From Lewinellaceae bacterium (GTDB lineage Bacteria > Bacteroidota > Bacteroidia > Chitinophagales > Saprospiraceae): a DNA stretch of 64,000 nucleotides. The position numbers were made by a program, and so were the translations under genes. Below the pieces are notes generated by a model that was given only the letters and a program-made list of their open reading frames with translations, was not told the DNA's origin and made no database searches. Location of the stretch: positions 2,608,501 to 2,672,500 of the forward strand of contig JACJYR010000001.1 of assembly GCA_020636005.1 (NCBI GenBank), read 5' to 3'. Positions 31,746-40,575 of the stretch are shown here, one piece after another. The number at the start of each line of letters is the position of its first letter. The stretch's first letter is position 1.

Positions 31746-33608
31746 ATGAAAATTTTAGGAATCTCAGCTTTTTACCACGATTCGGCAGCAGCCATTACAG
31801 ACAACGGGAAAGTGCTCGCTGCAGCACAGGAAGAACGTTTTACCCGTAAAAAACACGACCCGGGCTTCCCAACCAATGCCGTGAAGTATTGCCTGGATTT
31901 TACAGGCTTCACGATCGACGAATTGGATGCCATCGTATTTTATGACAAGCCTTTGCTGAAATTTGAGCGCTTGCTGGAAACGTACTACGGCTTTTCACCA
32001 AAAGGCCTCCAGTCGTTCATCATGTCCATCCCTGTTTGGCTGCGGGAAAAGATGTTCCTGAAAAGGGTCATCCACGAGGAACTCCACAATGTGATGGAGT
32101 ACGATAAAAAGAAGATGAAACTGCTCTTTCCGGAGCACCACCTGTCCCACGCAGCCAGCGCCTATTACCCTTCCAATTTTGAGGAGGCGGCCATCCTTAC
32201 CCTCGACGGGGTGGGCGAATGGGCCACTGCTTCCATCTGCTACGGCAAAGGGAAGGATATTGAAATTATGAAGGAACTGCACTTCCCGCATTCGTTGGGC
32301 TTGTTGTACAGTGCATTTACCTATTTCCTTGGTTTCAGGGTAAACTCCGGCGAGTACAAACTGATGGGCCTGGCGCCTTACGGCAACCCGAAATCAGAGA
32401 ATTTGAAGCGTTTCAAAGAAATCATCAAAAGAGACCTCGTTGATATCAAGGAGGACGGCTCCATCTGGCTCAACCAGGAATATTTCAACTATGCCGCCGG
32501 GCTGCGCATGGTGAAGGACGACAAGTGGGAAAAGCTGTTCGGTTTCCCCACCCGTACCCCGGATCAAAAATTGGAGCAGCACCACTGCGATCTTGGGCTG
32601 GCCATCCAGCAGATCACGGAGGACGTGGTGTTCCTGATGGCAGAAGAAGCCAAGCGCCTGACCGGCTCTGACAATCTCTGTATGGCGGGTGGTGTGGCGC
32701 TTAACTGTGTGGCCAATGGTAAACTGTTGGAAAGGGGCACGTTTAAAAATGTCTTTATCCAGCCCGCAGCCGGCGACGCAGGCGGTGCGCTGGGTGCAGC
32801 CCTGGCCGCCAACTACCTCTATTTCAAACAAGACCGCCACACGAACGGCCAAATGGACGACATGGACGGGTCGTACCTCGGCCCTGAGTTTTCGAACATG
32901 GAGGTGGAACATACGGCCAAGCGCTACAAGGCCAAATACACCAAATTTGAAAACTTCGACAAACTGGCCGAAAAAGTGGCGCAGTTGATTGACGAAGGCA
33001 ACGTCATCGGTTGGGTGCAGGGCCGCATGGAGTTTGGCCCACGAGCCCTGGGCGCACGGAGTATCATCGGCGACGCCCGCAACAAGGAGATGCAGAAGAA
33101 ACTGAACCTGAAGATTAAATACCGGGAAAGCTTCCGCCCCTTTGCGCCATCGGTGCTGGCCGAGGATTCCAAGCAATATTTCAACCTGGACGCCGTATCG
33201 CCCTATATGCTGCTGGTGGCTCCGATTGCGGATGAACGCAAGGCTGAACTGCCCGCCAACTACCACGAACTGCCGCTGATGGAACGGCTTTACATCAACC
33301 GTTCCGACCTGCCGGCCATCACGCATATTGACTTTTCTGCCCGGGTGCAGTCCGTCCACAAGGAGACCAATCCCCGTTACTACAAACTGATCGAAAAGTT
33401 CAAGGAACGGACGGGCTATGGCGTCATCGTGAACACCAGCTTCAACGTGCGGGGCGAGCCTATCGTCTGTACGCCCGACGATAGCTACCGTTGCTTTATG
33501 CGCACAGAGATGGACTACCTGGTGGTGGGCGATTATCTTTTTGAAAAAACAGAACAGCCTGCCTGGGACAAAAAAGACAACTGGCAGGAAGAGTTCACAC
33601 TGGATTAA
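31746..33608 (+). CDS. O-carbamoyltransferase, NodU/CmcH/TobZ family (first copy)
   Basis: Transfers carbamoyl from carbamoyl phosphate (via carbamoyl-adenylate) to a hydroxyl, here most likely of a sugar. The Kae1-like N-terminal domain starts ILGISAFYHDSAAAITDNGK. Its metal-binding histidines are in PEHHLSHAASAYYPS, with LTLDGVGEWATA and CMAGGVALNCVANGK further on. The C-terminal domain has MEFGPRALGARSIIGDARN, RESFRPFAPSVL and NTSFNVRGEPIVCTP. The 620 residues are full length. A second, clearly diverged member lies at 42721. Confidence 0.95.
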   Translation: MKILGISAFYHDSAAAITDNGKVLAAAQEERFTRKKHDPGFPTNAVKYCLDFTGFTIDELDAIVFYDKPLLKFERLLETYYGFSPKGLQSFIMSIPVWLREKMFLKRVIHEELHNVMEYDKKKMKLLFPEHHLSHAASAYYPSNFEEAAILTLDGVGEWATASICYGKGKDIEIMKELHFPHSLGLLYSAFTYFLGFRVNSGEYKLMGLAPYGNPKSENLKRFKEIIKRDLVDIKEDGSIWLNQEYFNYAAGLRMVKDDKWEKLFGFPTRTPDQKLEQHHCDLGLAIQQITEDVVFLMAEEAKRLTGSDNLCMAGGVALNCVANGKLLERGTFKNVFIQPAAGDAGGALGAALAANYLYFKQDRHTNGQMDDMDGSYLGPEFSNMEVEHTAKRYKAKYTKFENFDKLAEKVAQLIDEGNVIGWVQGRMEFGPRALGARSIIGDARNKEMQKKLNLKIKYRESFRPFAPSVLAEDSKQYFNLDAVSPYMLLVAPIADERKAELPANYHELPLMERLYINRSDLPAITHIDFSARVQSVHKETNPRYYKLIEKFKERTGYGVIVNTSFNVRGEPIVCTPDDSYRCFMRTEMDYLVVGDYLFEKTEQPAWDKKDNWQEEFTLD

Positions 33609-33670
33609 GAGCCTGGGAAAACTTCAACTGGAAGAAGGGAAATCGTTAATCCAATTAAAATCTTTGCTCC

Positions 33671-34564
33671 ATGAAAACTTTGTCTCTCGAACAAGACACA
33701 GCCTCTCCTTCAAAGGTCGGGAATTTAGGTAACAGTACCGGGTGGATGCCCGCCAATCTAAGTGGGAAGCTGTTCAAATGGTATTTGCTGCTGCCCGACC
33801 ACCCTTCGAAAATCAGGGTGGAAAACTGGATTGGGCGCTTATTTTTTAAGCAGGGCATTCTCGTCAAGGGGTTTGGGACAAAGTTTCGCCTGGATGCCAA
33901 CGATTGGATTACCCGGACCATGATAGAGGAAGGACAGTTTGAAAAACTGTCCCTAAACCTCGCCAGGGACATCATGGCCAAAGGCGGAAATTTGGTGGAC
34001 ATTGGCGCCAATTTCGGCTTTTACACCTGTGTTTTGGGCAATATGCCTGGTGTGAGGTGCCTTTCCGTGGATGCCTCCCCCCGCATCATGGCCAAGCTCA
34101 AAGCCAATCTCTCCCTCAACCCGTCGGTAAAAACTGAGGTGGTGCAGACAGCGCTGGCCTCAGATTACGGCACGGTTAAGTTCTTCTCCCCGGACAGTGG
34201 CAACCTGGGCATGAGCAAGACGGTAATGGCTGATGAAGATGCCGGCGAGGACTACATCGTACTGGACAGCATACCGCTCAACGCCCTGCTTTCCGAAAAG
34301 AAAATGAAGCCCATCAAGTTGCTCAAAATAGACATAGAGGGGTTTGAGATGGAAGTCTTCAAAACCTTTGATTTCAATGGTGAGTACCGTCCGGCCAACA
34401 TCCTGATGGAATATGTGCCCAAGCACCATTCCAATGGCCTTGATATAAATGGGTGCCGCCAATTTTTTGAGTCGAGGGGATACGAGCTGCTGAATATAAA
34501 GGGTGATAAAATAAAATCGGCAGCGCAGATTATTGAAGATAATATCTGGTTGAGGAGCTTGTAA
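33671..34564 (+). CDS. FkbM-family SAM-dependent methyltransferase (second copy)
   Basis: 297 residues. SAM motif I is NLVDIGANFGFYTCVLG at ~112-128, and CLSVDASPRIMAKLKANL follows. The FkbM signature is IKLLKIDIEGFEMEVFKTF. The copy at 16843 shares only these motifs, so the two probably methylate different positions. It sits between the first carbamoyltransferase and the acyltransferase, inside the decoration block. Confidence 0.9.
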   Translation: MKTLSLEQDTASPSKVGNLGNSTGWMPANLSGKLFKWYLLLPDHPSKIRVENWIGRLFFKQGILVKGFGTKFRLDANDWITRTMIEEGQFEKLSLNLARDIMAKGGNLVDIGANFGFYTCVLGNMPGVRCLSVDASPRIMAKLKANLSLNPSVKTEVVQTALASDYGTVKFFSPDSGNLGMSKTVMADEDAGEDYIVLDSIPLNALLSEKKMKPIKLLKIDIEGFEMEVFKTFDFNGEYRPANILMEYVPKHHSNGLDINGCRQFFESRGYELLNIKGDKIKSAAQIIEDNIWLRSL

Positions 34565-34579
34565 ATGGTTGGATGAAAA

Positions 34580-34601
34580 GGTTTGAGCTGGTTTGAAATC
34601 G
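34580..34601. repeat. 10-nt repeat word, inverted copy at 37217
   Basis: GGTTTGAGCT and GGTTTGAAAT follow the methyltransferase stop. The 11-mer GTTTGAAATCG (34591-34601) is an exact reverse complement of 37217-37227. The two copies face each other across the acyltransferase and SGNH genes (34760-37086), like ends of a 2.6-kb segment. The word is close to the one at 27161-27260. Confidence 0.5.
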
Positions 34602-34759
34602 AAGACTCACGTCTGCAAGATGTTATAAGCGCCTGATTTACAAGTGTATATTTTCTTCTTGTGAATGCTACAATGTCTTAAACCAATTTCAATAATGAAG
34701 TATAATAAGTGTATTATTATTTCGGTCTTACCCACATAGAAACACCGTGAGCGTAAAAC

Positions 34760-35893
34760 ATGCAGCAAAACACCGACCCTATATACATCACCCGTTTTTT
34801 GGCGGCAATGTCCATTGTGGTACACCATTTCCTGCCCCATACCTACAGGCCGGCGGGGGGGTGGGAAAACCTGACGCAGAATTTTAACGAAGGGGTAAAT
34901 TACTTCTATATCCTTTCGGGGTTTGTCATGGTCATTGCCTATCAGAAGGCCATATTTAGCGGCGCTTCATCCTTTCCAAAGGTAAAATATTGGATAAAGC
35001 GGTTTGCCCGGATATATCCCGTCTATTTGTTTGCCTTATTGGCCACGCTTTCGTTTCATTTTTTTGTCAAGGATACTTTCACTTCAGTTTGGGAAAGGTT
35101 GCCCCTTGAGGCTGCCATGTTGCAAACCTGGGTCAATTTCGGGTCTATCAATTCGCCGGCCTGGTCGGTTTCCTGCGAGGTTTTCTTCTACTTCCTGTTT
35201 CCTTTCTTTATTTTGAAACTCGGCACATTGAACGGCAAAAAAATATTGGACCGGGCGGGATTGGTTTACCTGCTGATTTTGGTGCTGACCGTTTTCGGAT
35301 TTTTTGCCAACCAATATATCCAGGAGAACCCATCCAAAATATCCGGCTTCTTATATGGGTTCATAGGGTATCACCCCGTGTTGAGGGTTTCTACATTTAT
35401 CATTGGCACATTGAGCGGTATTTGGTTTTTGAAGAATGGCCCAACAATGAATAAATTAAAGCCCTATAGTCCGTTGATACTTTTTGCCTCAGCGGCGGCT
35501 ATCCTTGTTATATTTGCGTCCGTGCCAGTAGCCAAAGGGATCTTGTTCAGTTACGGCATTATGGTGCCGCTTTATTTTCTGTTGATCATTTCACTTTGCA
35601 ACCTAGAGGGGGGGCTTCAAAAAACCTTGTCGCACAAGAGCTGCATTTTTTTGGGGGACATCAGTTATGGAATTTATATTTTACAGGTGCCTGTACAAAT
35701 GTATTTTGCTTATTTCATCATGCCGACTACATCGCTCGCTGGTTTCCTGCTTTATTCCCTGGTACTTATAGTGCTGTCCGCCATATCGTATATTGTACTG
35801 GAGAAACCTATGAGAAAGGAATTGACCGATGTGCTCCTGAATATTATTCCGAAAAAGGAAAAAAATTTGACCACTAATATTCAAACCCAATGA
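34760..35893 (+). CDS. Acyltransferase family 3 (OafA/YrhL-like) membrane protein
   Basis: Ten-helix membrane acyltransferase for O-acetylation or another acylation of surface sugars. The N-terminus has the family motif YITRFLAAMSIVVHHFLPH (Arg plus the His pair). NYFYILSGFVMVIAYQKA and RFARIYPVYLFALLAT are further landmarks, as is ISYGIYILQVPVQMYF near the end. It has no C-terminal SGNH domain, but a separate SGNH protein is encoded 56 nt downstream, which may supply it. It is the second acyl-transfer system of the locus, beside the MBOAT. Confidence 0.93.
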   Translation: MQQNTDPIYITRFLAAMSIVVHHFLPHTYRPAGGWENLTQNFNEGVNYFYILSGFVMVIAYQKAIFSGASSFPKVKYWIKRFARIYPVYLFALLATLSFHFFVKDTFTSVWERLPLEAAMLQTWVNFGSINSPAWSVSCEVFFYFLFPFFILKLGTLNGKKILDRAGLVYLLILVLTVFGFFANQYIQENPSKISGFLYGFIGYHPVLRVSTFIIGTLSGIWFLKNGPTMNKLKPYSPLILFASAAAILVIFASVPVAKGILFSYGIMVPLYFLLIISLCNLEGGLQKTLSHKSCIFLGDISYGIYILQVPVQMYFAYFIMPTTSLAGFLLYSLVLIVLSAISYIVLEKPMRKELTDVLLNIIPKKEKNLTTNIQTQ

Positions 35894-35949
35894 GTGCTGT
35901 AACTATAACAAAAATTGCGTTATTCTCCATTTCAAACTCTCCCTAAGCA

Positions 35950-37086
35950 ATGAAAAATTCTTTTAAAAATCTCTTTGCGATGGTTGTGGGCTGCCTGATA
36001 GCCGTCGTCCTGTTAGAGGTTTTTTTGAGAATATACAACCCTTTCCATTTCAGGGTGAGGGGGCAGCAGATTGAACTGAGGGCCAACCATGAGGAGTTCA
36101 GGATCAATGAATGGACACCCAAACTGGATTCACTGATTGTCCATGTCAAAAACAACTTGGGTTTCAGGGGACCCAACATGCCTGATGATTTTGACAATTA
36201 TTTGTCCATTATAACCATCGGGGGCAGCACCACAGAATGCCGCTATTCCACCGAAGGAAAAGATTGGCCTGCCCATTTGGCACAAGACCTGCAAACGAAT
36301 TTTAAGAATGTATGGCTGGACAATGCAGGGCTGGATGGGCATTCGACCTTTGGCCACCAGGTGCTGCTGAACGATTACGTGGTGAAAATCAGGCCCAAAG
36401 TGGTTCTTTTCTATGTTGGCATTAACGATATGGGGACAAAGGATCTGAATTCTTTCGACAAGGGGGCGCTGAAAGGGAACAACAACGGGGCAATGAATTT
36501 CCTGGTCAACCACTCAGAACTGGCAAATGTTGTTTTTAACATCCTGAGGATGTGGAGGGCCAAAAAACATAAGCTTGAGCACAACCTTGAAACAGACCTT
36601 TTGAAGGAACCCCAGATGACGATGACAACCGAAGCGGAAAATGCTTTTTTACAAACCTATAAACCCTATGCACAAAAATATAAGGCCCGGTTGCAGCAGT
36701 TGGCAAATACGTGCAAAGCCAACGGTATCTACCCGGTTTTTATGACCCAGCCGGTTTTGTATGGAGAAGGCACGGACGATGTTACCGGCGCAGATCTGGA
36801 GAACATCAAAGTCTGGAAAGAGGCCAACGGAAAAGCTGTTTGGGCTTTATTGAAAACTTATAATGAAACCACAAAAATGGTCGCCGCCGAAAACCAGTGC
36901 GGCCTGTTGGACATTGCGGAAAAATTGCCGAAAAGCTCCCGTTATTATTACGACTTAATGCACTATTCCAATGAAGGATCGGAAAAAGTTGCCTGGCTTG
37001 CCTGGCAGGAATTGGTCCCAATTTTAATGGAAAAATTTCCAGCTTATATTCTACAAGAAAATGAAAATGAGGGTAGTAAATTATAG
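35950..37086 (+). CDS. SGNH-hydrolase-like exported protein
   Basis: A signal anchor (MVVGCLIAVVLLEVFLRIY) is followed by NLGFRGPNMPDDFD, common just before the SGNH fold in surface-polysaccharide esterases. Block I is ITIGGSTTECRYS, block III FYVGINDMGTKD and block V YDLMHYSNEGSEKVAW, so Ser, Asn and Asp/His are present. 378 residues. It probably works with the acyltransferase just upstream. Confidence 0.85.
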   Translation: MKNSFKNLFAMVVGCLIAVVLLEVFLRIYNPFHFRVRGQQIELRANHEEFRINEWTPKLDSLIVHVKNNLGFRGPNMPDDFDNYLSIITIGGSTTECRYSTEGKDWPAHLAQDLQTNFKNVWLDNAGLDGHSTFGHQVLLNDYVVKIRPKVVLFYVGINDMGTKDLNSFDKGALKGNNNGAMNFLVNHSELANVVFNILRMWRAKKHKLEHNLETDLLKEPQMTMTTEAENAFLQTYKPYAQKYKARLQQLANTCKANGIYPVFMTQPVLYGEGTDDVTGADLENIKVWKEANGKAVWALLKTYNETTKMVAAENQCGLLDIAEKLPKSSRYYYDLMHYSNEGSEKVAWLAWQELVPILMEKFPAYILQENENEGSKL

Positions 37087-37216
37087 GCGCTATACTTCTG
37101 CGAGATTCAATTTCTTGTAAGTACATTCTTGAAATTAGTTTGGGTTATTGGGCTGCAAAAATTCTTGTAAATATTTGATAGTCAAATTTGTAAATCATTT
37201 TACTGGCGTGAATCTC

Positions 37217-37238
37217 CGATTTCAAACAATTTCAAACA
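37217..37238. repeat. 10-nt repeat word, inverted partner of 34580-34601
   Basis: Two ATTTCAAACA units (37219-37228 and 37229-37238) within CGATTTCAAAC. See the partner entry. The rest of the 37087-37338 spacer is A/T-rich, with two copies of TTCTTGTAA and no gene. Confidence 0.5.
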
Positions 37239-37338
37239 ACTACTTACAACCAAACTGGCACCAATAAATTCATTAACTGACAAAACCTGGCAGCTTGTTC
37301 AAAAAAACAACTGACCGGGATAAATTAAACCGTTAATC

Positions 37339-37488
37339 ATGGATTTCGTAAAAGACCTTTGGAACTTCCTGAAAGAGCGCAAAAAGTGGTGGCTCTTCCC
37401 GGTCATCGTCGTCTTGTTGCTTATCGGCGTACTCATCGTCATCGGCGGCAGCAGTGCGGTCGCACCCTTTATTTACACTTTGTTCTAA
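37339..37488 (+). CDS. DUF5989-family small membrane protein (SxtK-like)
   Basis: A 49-residue protein starting MDFVKDLWNFLKERKKWWLF, followed by one membrane helix (PVIVVLLLIGVLIVI) and the conserved end SSAVAPFIYTLF. This matches the DUF5989 family. Its genes cluster with O-carbamoyltransferase and SxtJ-like genes in many loci. The saxitoxin clusters carry small genes (sxtJ, sxtK) beside the carbamoyltransferase sxtI. Function is unknown. A charged N-terminus in the cytoplasm and a single span suggest a membrane scaffold or adaptor for the carbamoyl- or acyl-transfer enzymes. Confidence 0.85.
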   Translation: MDFVKDLWNFLKERKKWWLFPVIVVLLLIGVLIVIGGSSAVAPFIYTLF

Positions 37489-37547
37489 TTGGGAAGAAAG
37501 CTTGGGAGGATTGGCGGGCGAAAGTCCCTTCGTAGCCCTTTCCCCTC

Positions 37548-37579
37548 CAATCCTTCCATCTTTCAATCCTTCAATCTTT
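37548..37579. repeat. 8-nt tandem repeat immediately upstream of the SxtJ-like gene
   Basis: CAATCCTT, CCATCTTT, CAATCCTT and CAATCTTT run up to 7 nt before the ATG at 37586. A partial inverted counterpart (GGAGGATTGG, ~37506-37515) lies to the left. A unit change here would alter the distance between the repeat and the start codon, not the protein. Confidence 0.7.
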
Positions 37580-37585
37580 CAAAAA

Positions 37586-37951
37586 ATGACTAATAAAAAA
37601 GTAAAATACCAGGAAACCTGCCTTGTGATTATGACAGGCTTGCTGGTTTTCTGGTTTGTCTATCATGTAAAAGTCCTCATCACGATTGCCATTGCCATCG
37701 GCATCATCGGGGCATTCATCCCTTCCATTGCAAAATGGATAGACTGGGCCTGGTACAAACTGGCAGATGGGATGGGCTGGGTCATGTCGAAAGTCCTGCT
37801 TTCGGTTATCTTTTTCCTGTTCCTGTTTCCTATCGCTGTCATTTACAGGTTGTTCAGCAAGGATACCCTTCAGTTGAAGAAGAAGGCCGATTCCTATTGG
37901 ACCAAGCGCAGCCATCAGTACACTGGCAAAGACCTGGAGCATGTATGGTAG
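37586..37951 (+). CDS. SxtJ-like membrane protein
   Basis: From ATG 37586 the protein is 121 residues with about three membrane helices (LVIMTGLLVFWFVYHVKVLI, the adjoining TIAIAIGIIGAFIPS, and SKVLLSVIFFLFLFPIAVIY) and a basic tail with SYWTKRSHQYTGKDLEHVW. This pattern fits the SxtJ family. An in-frame extension back to 37454 would be encoded by the repeats and is rejected. It directly follows the DUF5989 gene and precedes two SGNH genes, forming the carbamoylation-associated cassette. The biochemical role is unknown. Confidence 0.8.
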   Translation: MTNKKVKYQETCLVIMTGLLVFWFVYHVKVLITIAIAIGIIGAFIPSIAKWIDWAWYKLADGMGWVMSKVLLSVIFFLFLFPIAVIYRLFSKDTLQLKKKADSYWTKRSHQYTGKDLEHVW

Positions 37952-38244
37952 TCGCTGGCCTGCAAAAAGGGAAGCAAACACACCAAGTACGCTGTAAACT
38001 ATATTCCTCACTGTTTTTATTTCAGGTATAGGGAGTGAGAAATCAGGTTTCCAACTTCTTAAATCGAAAGAAATTTAGTTGACAGGGTTATATATAGCTC
38101 ACGCTGCCGAGCTTTGTGTAAGCATGAAGTGGTTGATAAGTCTTGATGAAGTTGATTATCTACCCTCATCCACCCCAATAACCCGTTTCAACGATACACA
38201 AAACTTGACGGCTCGCAGTAAACTAAACCATTCACGTTTAACCA

Positions 38245-39279
38245 ATGGTTGAAAAGGAACAAAAAACCGCCATTTCCTGGAAGCAAAAAATAGCCCTGGT
38301 GCTGTTTTCAACTTTCCTGACGATAGGAATGGTGGCATTGGCCGGGCATTTTATCCAATTTGGCGGCGAAAGCCTGAACAAGAAACTGGTGATGAAGGCC
38401 TGGTTCCTGAAGAATACGTGGTTTGGCCCCCAGCAGATTGGGATTTACCAGGCTGACCCCATTTATGGCTGGCGTCATAAACCCCTGTCGAAGGGCAACC
38501 ACTTCGAGCCTTATGGTTTTGATGTCGAATACCACATTGACGAAAAGGGCAACCGGGTGACGAAAGGCCCTTATGGCAGGCCCGAAATCGTCTTTTTGGG
38601 ATGCAGTTTCACCTTCGGGCATGGCGTGGAGGACGATGAAAACTTCCCCATGCTACTGTCCGAAAACTTCCCATCCTACAAGGTAGTCAACGGGGCCAAC
38701 AACGGGTGGGGCACCATACAGGCGTGGCTTCGGCTCAAAGAGGAGCTGGCCAGCCAAAACGACGTGCGCATGGTGGTTTATGGCTTCATCGGCCACCACC
38801 GGCAACGGAACTACCTTCGCACACAGTGGCTGGATATGTTGGGTAAATACCACCGGCAAAATGTCCACGTAGAGGCAGAAAATGGCAAAATCGTATTGCA
38901 CGGATTATCGGACATGAAAAAGGACGGCCTTTCCGACGACGGGGTTTTGGTGCCCAAAGAGAAGGAAATTACCCGTTTGCTGATCGCCGAAATGAAGGCC
39001 GCCTGCGATGAAAAGAACATCCCTTTCCTGGTCGCCTATCTCCCCGACGACAAGAGCCACGATTTCGCCGCTGAAATCCTGCAAACAGTTGGCAGTGAGC
39101 ATTTTATTGACCTTCGCAATTCGATTGACTACGACAGTATCAACAACGGGGTGGATGGCCACCCCACGGCAGATGGCCACCGCCAGATTGCTGAACAACT
39201 TGCGCCTGTCATTGAAAAAATGCTGGAACAGCCTATCCCAGTAAAGGTCTCTGCGGGAACAAACCCACCACAAAATTGA
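38245..39279 (+). CDS. SGNH-hydrolase-like exported protein
   Basis: Signal anchor at ~16-36 (IALVLFSTFLTIGMVALAG). YGWRHKPLSKGNHF and the following strands lead into VFLGCSFTFGHGVEDDENFP (block I Ser, a typical polysaccharide-locus version). VNGANNGWGTIQ is block II, VYGFIGHHRQRN replaces the usual GxND block, and GVDGHPTADGHRQIAEQ is block V. About 344 residues. It belongs to the DUF5989-SxtJ-SGNH run. The 293-nt spacer upstream holds no recognised element apart from a weak CTCACT/AGTGAG inverted repeat. Confidence 0.85.
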   Translation: MVEKEQKTAISWKQKIALVLFSTFLTIGMVALAGHFIQFGGESLNKKLVMKAWFLKNTWFGPQQIGIYQADPIYGWRHKPLSKGNHFEPYGFDVEYHIDEKGNRVTKGPYGRPEIVFLGCSFTFGHGVEDDENFPMLLSENFPSYKVVNGANNGWGTIQAWLRLKEELASQNDVRMVVYGFIGHHRQRNYLRTQWLDMLGKYHRQNVHVEAENGKIVLHGLSDMKKDGLSDDGVLVPKEKEITRLLIAEMKAACDEKNIPFLVAYLPDDKSHDFAAEILQTVGSEHFIDLRNSIDYDSINNGVDGHPTADGHRQIAEQLAPVIEKMLEQPIPVKVSAGTNPPQN

Positions 39280-39402
39280 AGCCTGGAAGAACAAAAGTGC
39301 CCCTTGGGCAAAAAACCGCTATGCGGGGTGGCTCCAACGACAAGCTCCGGGGGCCACGCCAAACTGGCAGCCAAAACAGCCCGAGCCTTTTAAGTACTGT
39401 CT

Positions 39403-40554
39403 ATGATTTTGCCTAAGTCCCTTAAAATATTGCTCTTCAATCTTTCGACAACATTCCTTGCCTTACTTTTTTTATTCGCCCTGTTGGAGATAGGTGCCAG
39501 GATAGCCATACCCAGGCAGTATTACGAATTTTCGCCCGCCACTAACGACTGGGTGGAAGACGATACGCTGGGGTGGAAGAACAAGCCCAACCATGAAACC
39601 CAGGCTTACAGGTTCGAGCGGATGGTACATTTCAGCACAAACCCAGATGGGCTTAGGCCAAAAGAAGCCAAAAGAGAAAAGTCCGATGGCATCGTCAGGG
39701 TGATGCTCTTCGGCAACTCCACCGTTGCTTCCTGGGACATACCCGAACACCAGACCTTGCACCGCTGCCTCGATTCGCTGCTCGACCTTTCAGGCCAGGA
39801 GTATGAGGTGATCAACGCAGCAGTGCTTGGGTATTCTACCGATCAGTCCTTGCTGAACATACAGCGCCTCCTGCCTATCTATTCACCCGATATTGTGTTG
39901 TACGGCTATTGTATCAATGACCTTTACCTGAATGCTTCGGGGTATTATACAGGCTTGTACAAGCCCAGGTACACGATGGATGAGGGCGTGCTGAAACTTG
40001 CCCTGCCTGAAAATCCCAACACGGAATTTTTTAGCAACGCTGTGGCTTACAGGTTAAAGGATATGGTTCAATACTCGGCCTTTTATGGCTTTTTGAGGCC
40101 CTTTATCCAAAGGGCAAGGATCAAATACTCCAGGCAGGCCGAGCTTGATCAAGGCGGCATCAACGATATTGCGCGGTATGAAACCCCTTTCGCCCAGGAT
40201 TCTTTGTTCCAGTTGCTCGCCTTGCTTGTAAACGAAATGGACAAGGAATGCAAAGCACAAGGAGCATCTTTCCTTTTCTATGCGCACCCGGAGGTCCTTA
40301 CAGTTTGGCCACCCTACCGGAAAGCCATCGGCAAGGAAGATGTGGAGCCATTTATCATTGAAAATAAACTACGGGAAATAGCCGATTCCTATGCTTTGGA
40401 TTTCGTAGGGATGGTGAGTACCTTCCTGGAAAACCAGGAAGCTGGGCCTTTTCATTCGCTGCCACAGGATTCCCACTGCAACCCCAAGGGGTATTCCCTT
40501 CAAGCAAAGGTGCTTTCGGAGCACATCATCAACAAAAAACCAGCAACCCTATAG
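39403..40554 (+). CDS. SGNH-hydrolase-like exported protein
   Basis: Signal anchor LLFNLSTTFLALLFLFALLE. ERMVHFSTNPDGLRPKE precedes VMLFGNSTVASWDIPE (block I, Ser). INAAVLGYSTDQSLLN is block II, VLYGYCINDLYLNASGYY the Asn block, and LPQDSHCNPKGYSLQA block V. 383 residues with a complete set of blocks. It differs enough from the gene just upstream not to be a recent duplicate. The spacer before it (39280-39402) contains a GC-rich inverted repeat (GTGGCTCC with GGGGGCCAC). Confidence 0.85.
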   Translation: MILPKSLKILLFNLSTTFLALLFLFALLEIGARIAIPRQYYEFSPATNDWVEDDTLGWKNKPNHETQAYRFERMVHFSTNPDGLRPKEAKREKSDGIVRVMLFGNSTVASWDIPEHQTLHRCLDSLLDLSGQEYEVINAAVLGYSTDQSLLNIQRLLPIYSPDIVLYGYCINDLYLNASGYYTGLYKPRYTMDEGVLKLALPENPNTEFFSNAVAYRLKDMVQYSAFYGFLRPFIQRARIKYSRQAELDQGGINDIARYETPFAQDSLFQLLALLVNEMDKECKAQGASFLFYAHPEVLTVWPPYRKAIGKEDVEPFIIENKLREIADSYALDFVGMVSTFLENQEAGPFHSLPQDSHCNPKGYSLQAKVLSEHIINKKPATL

Positions 40555-40575
40555 AATGGGAAATCCCGCCAGCCA

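Noticed and set aside
37454..37585. N-terminal extension of the SxtJ-like protein
   Set aside because: It is encoded by octad repeats and overlaps the DUF5989 gene; the ATG at 37586 gives the family N-terminus.
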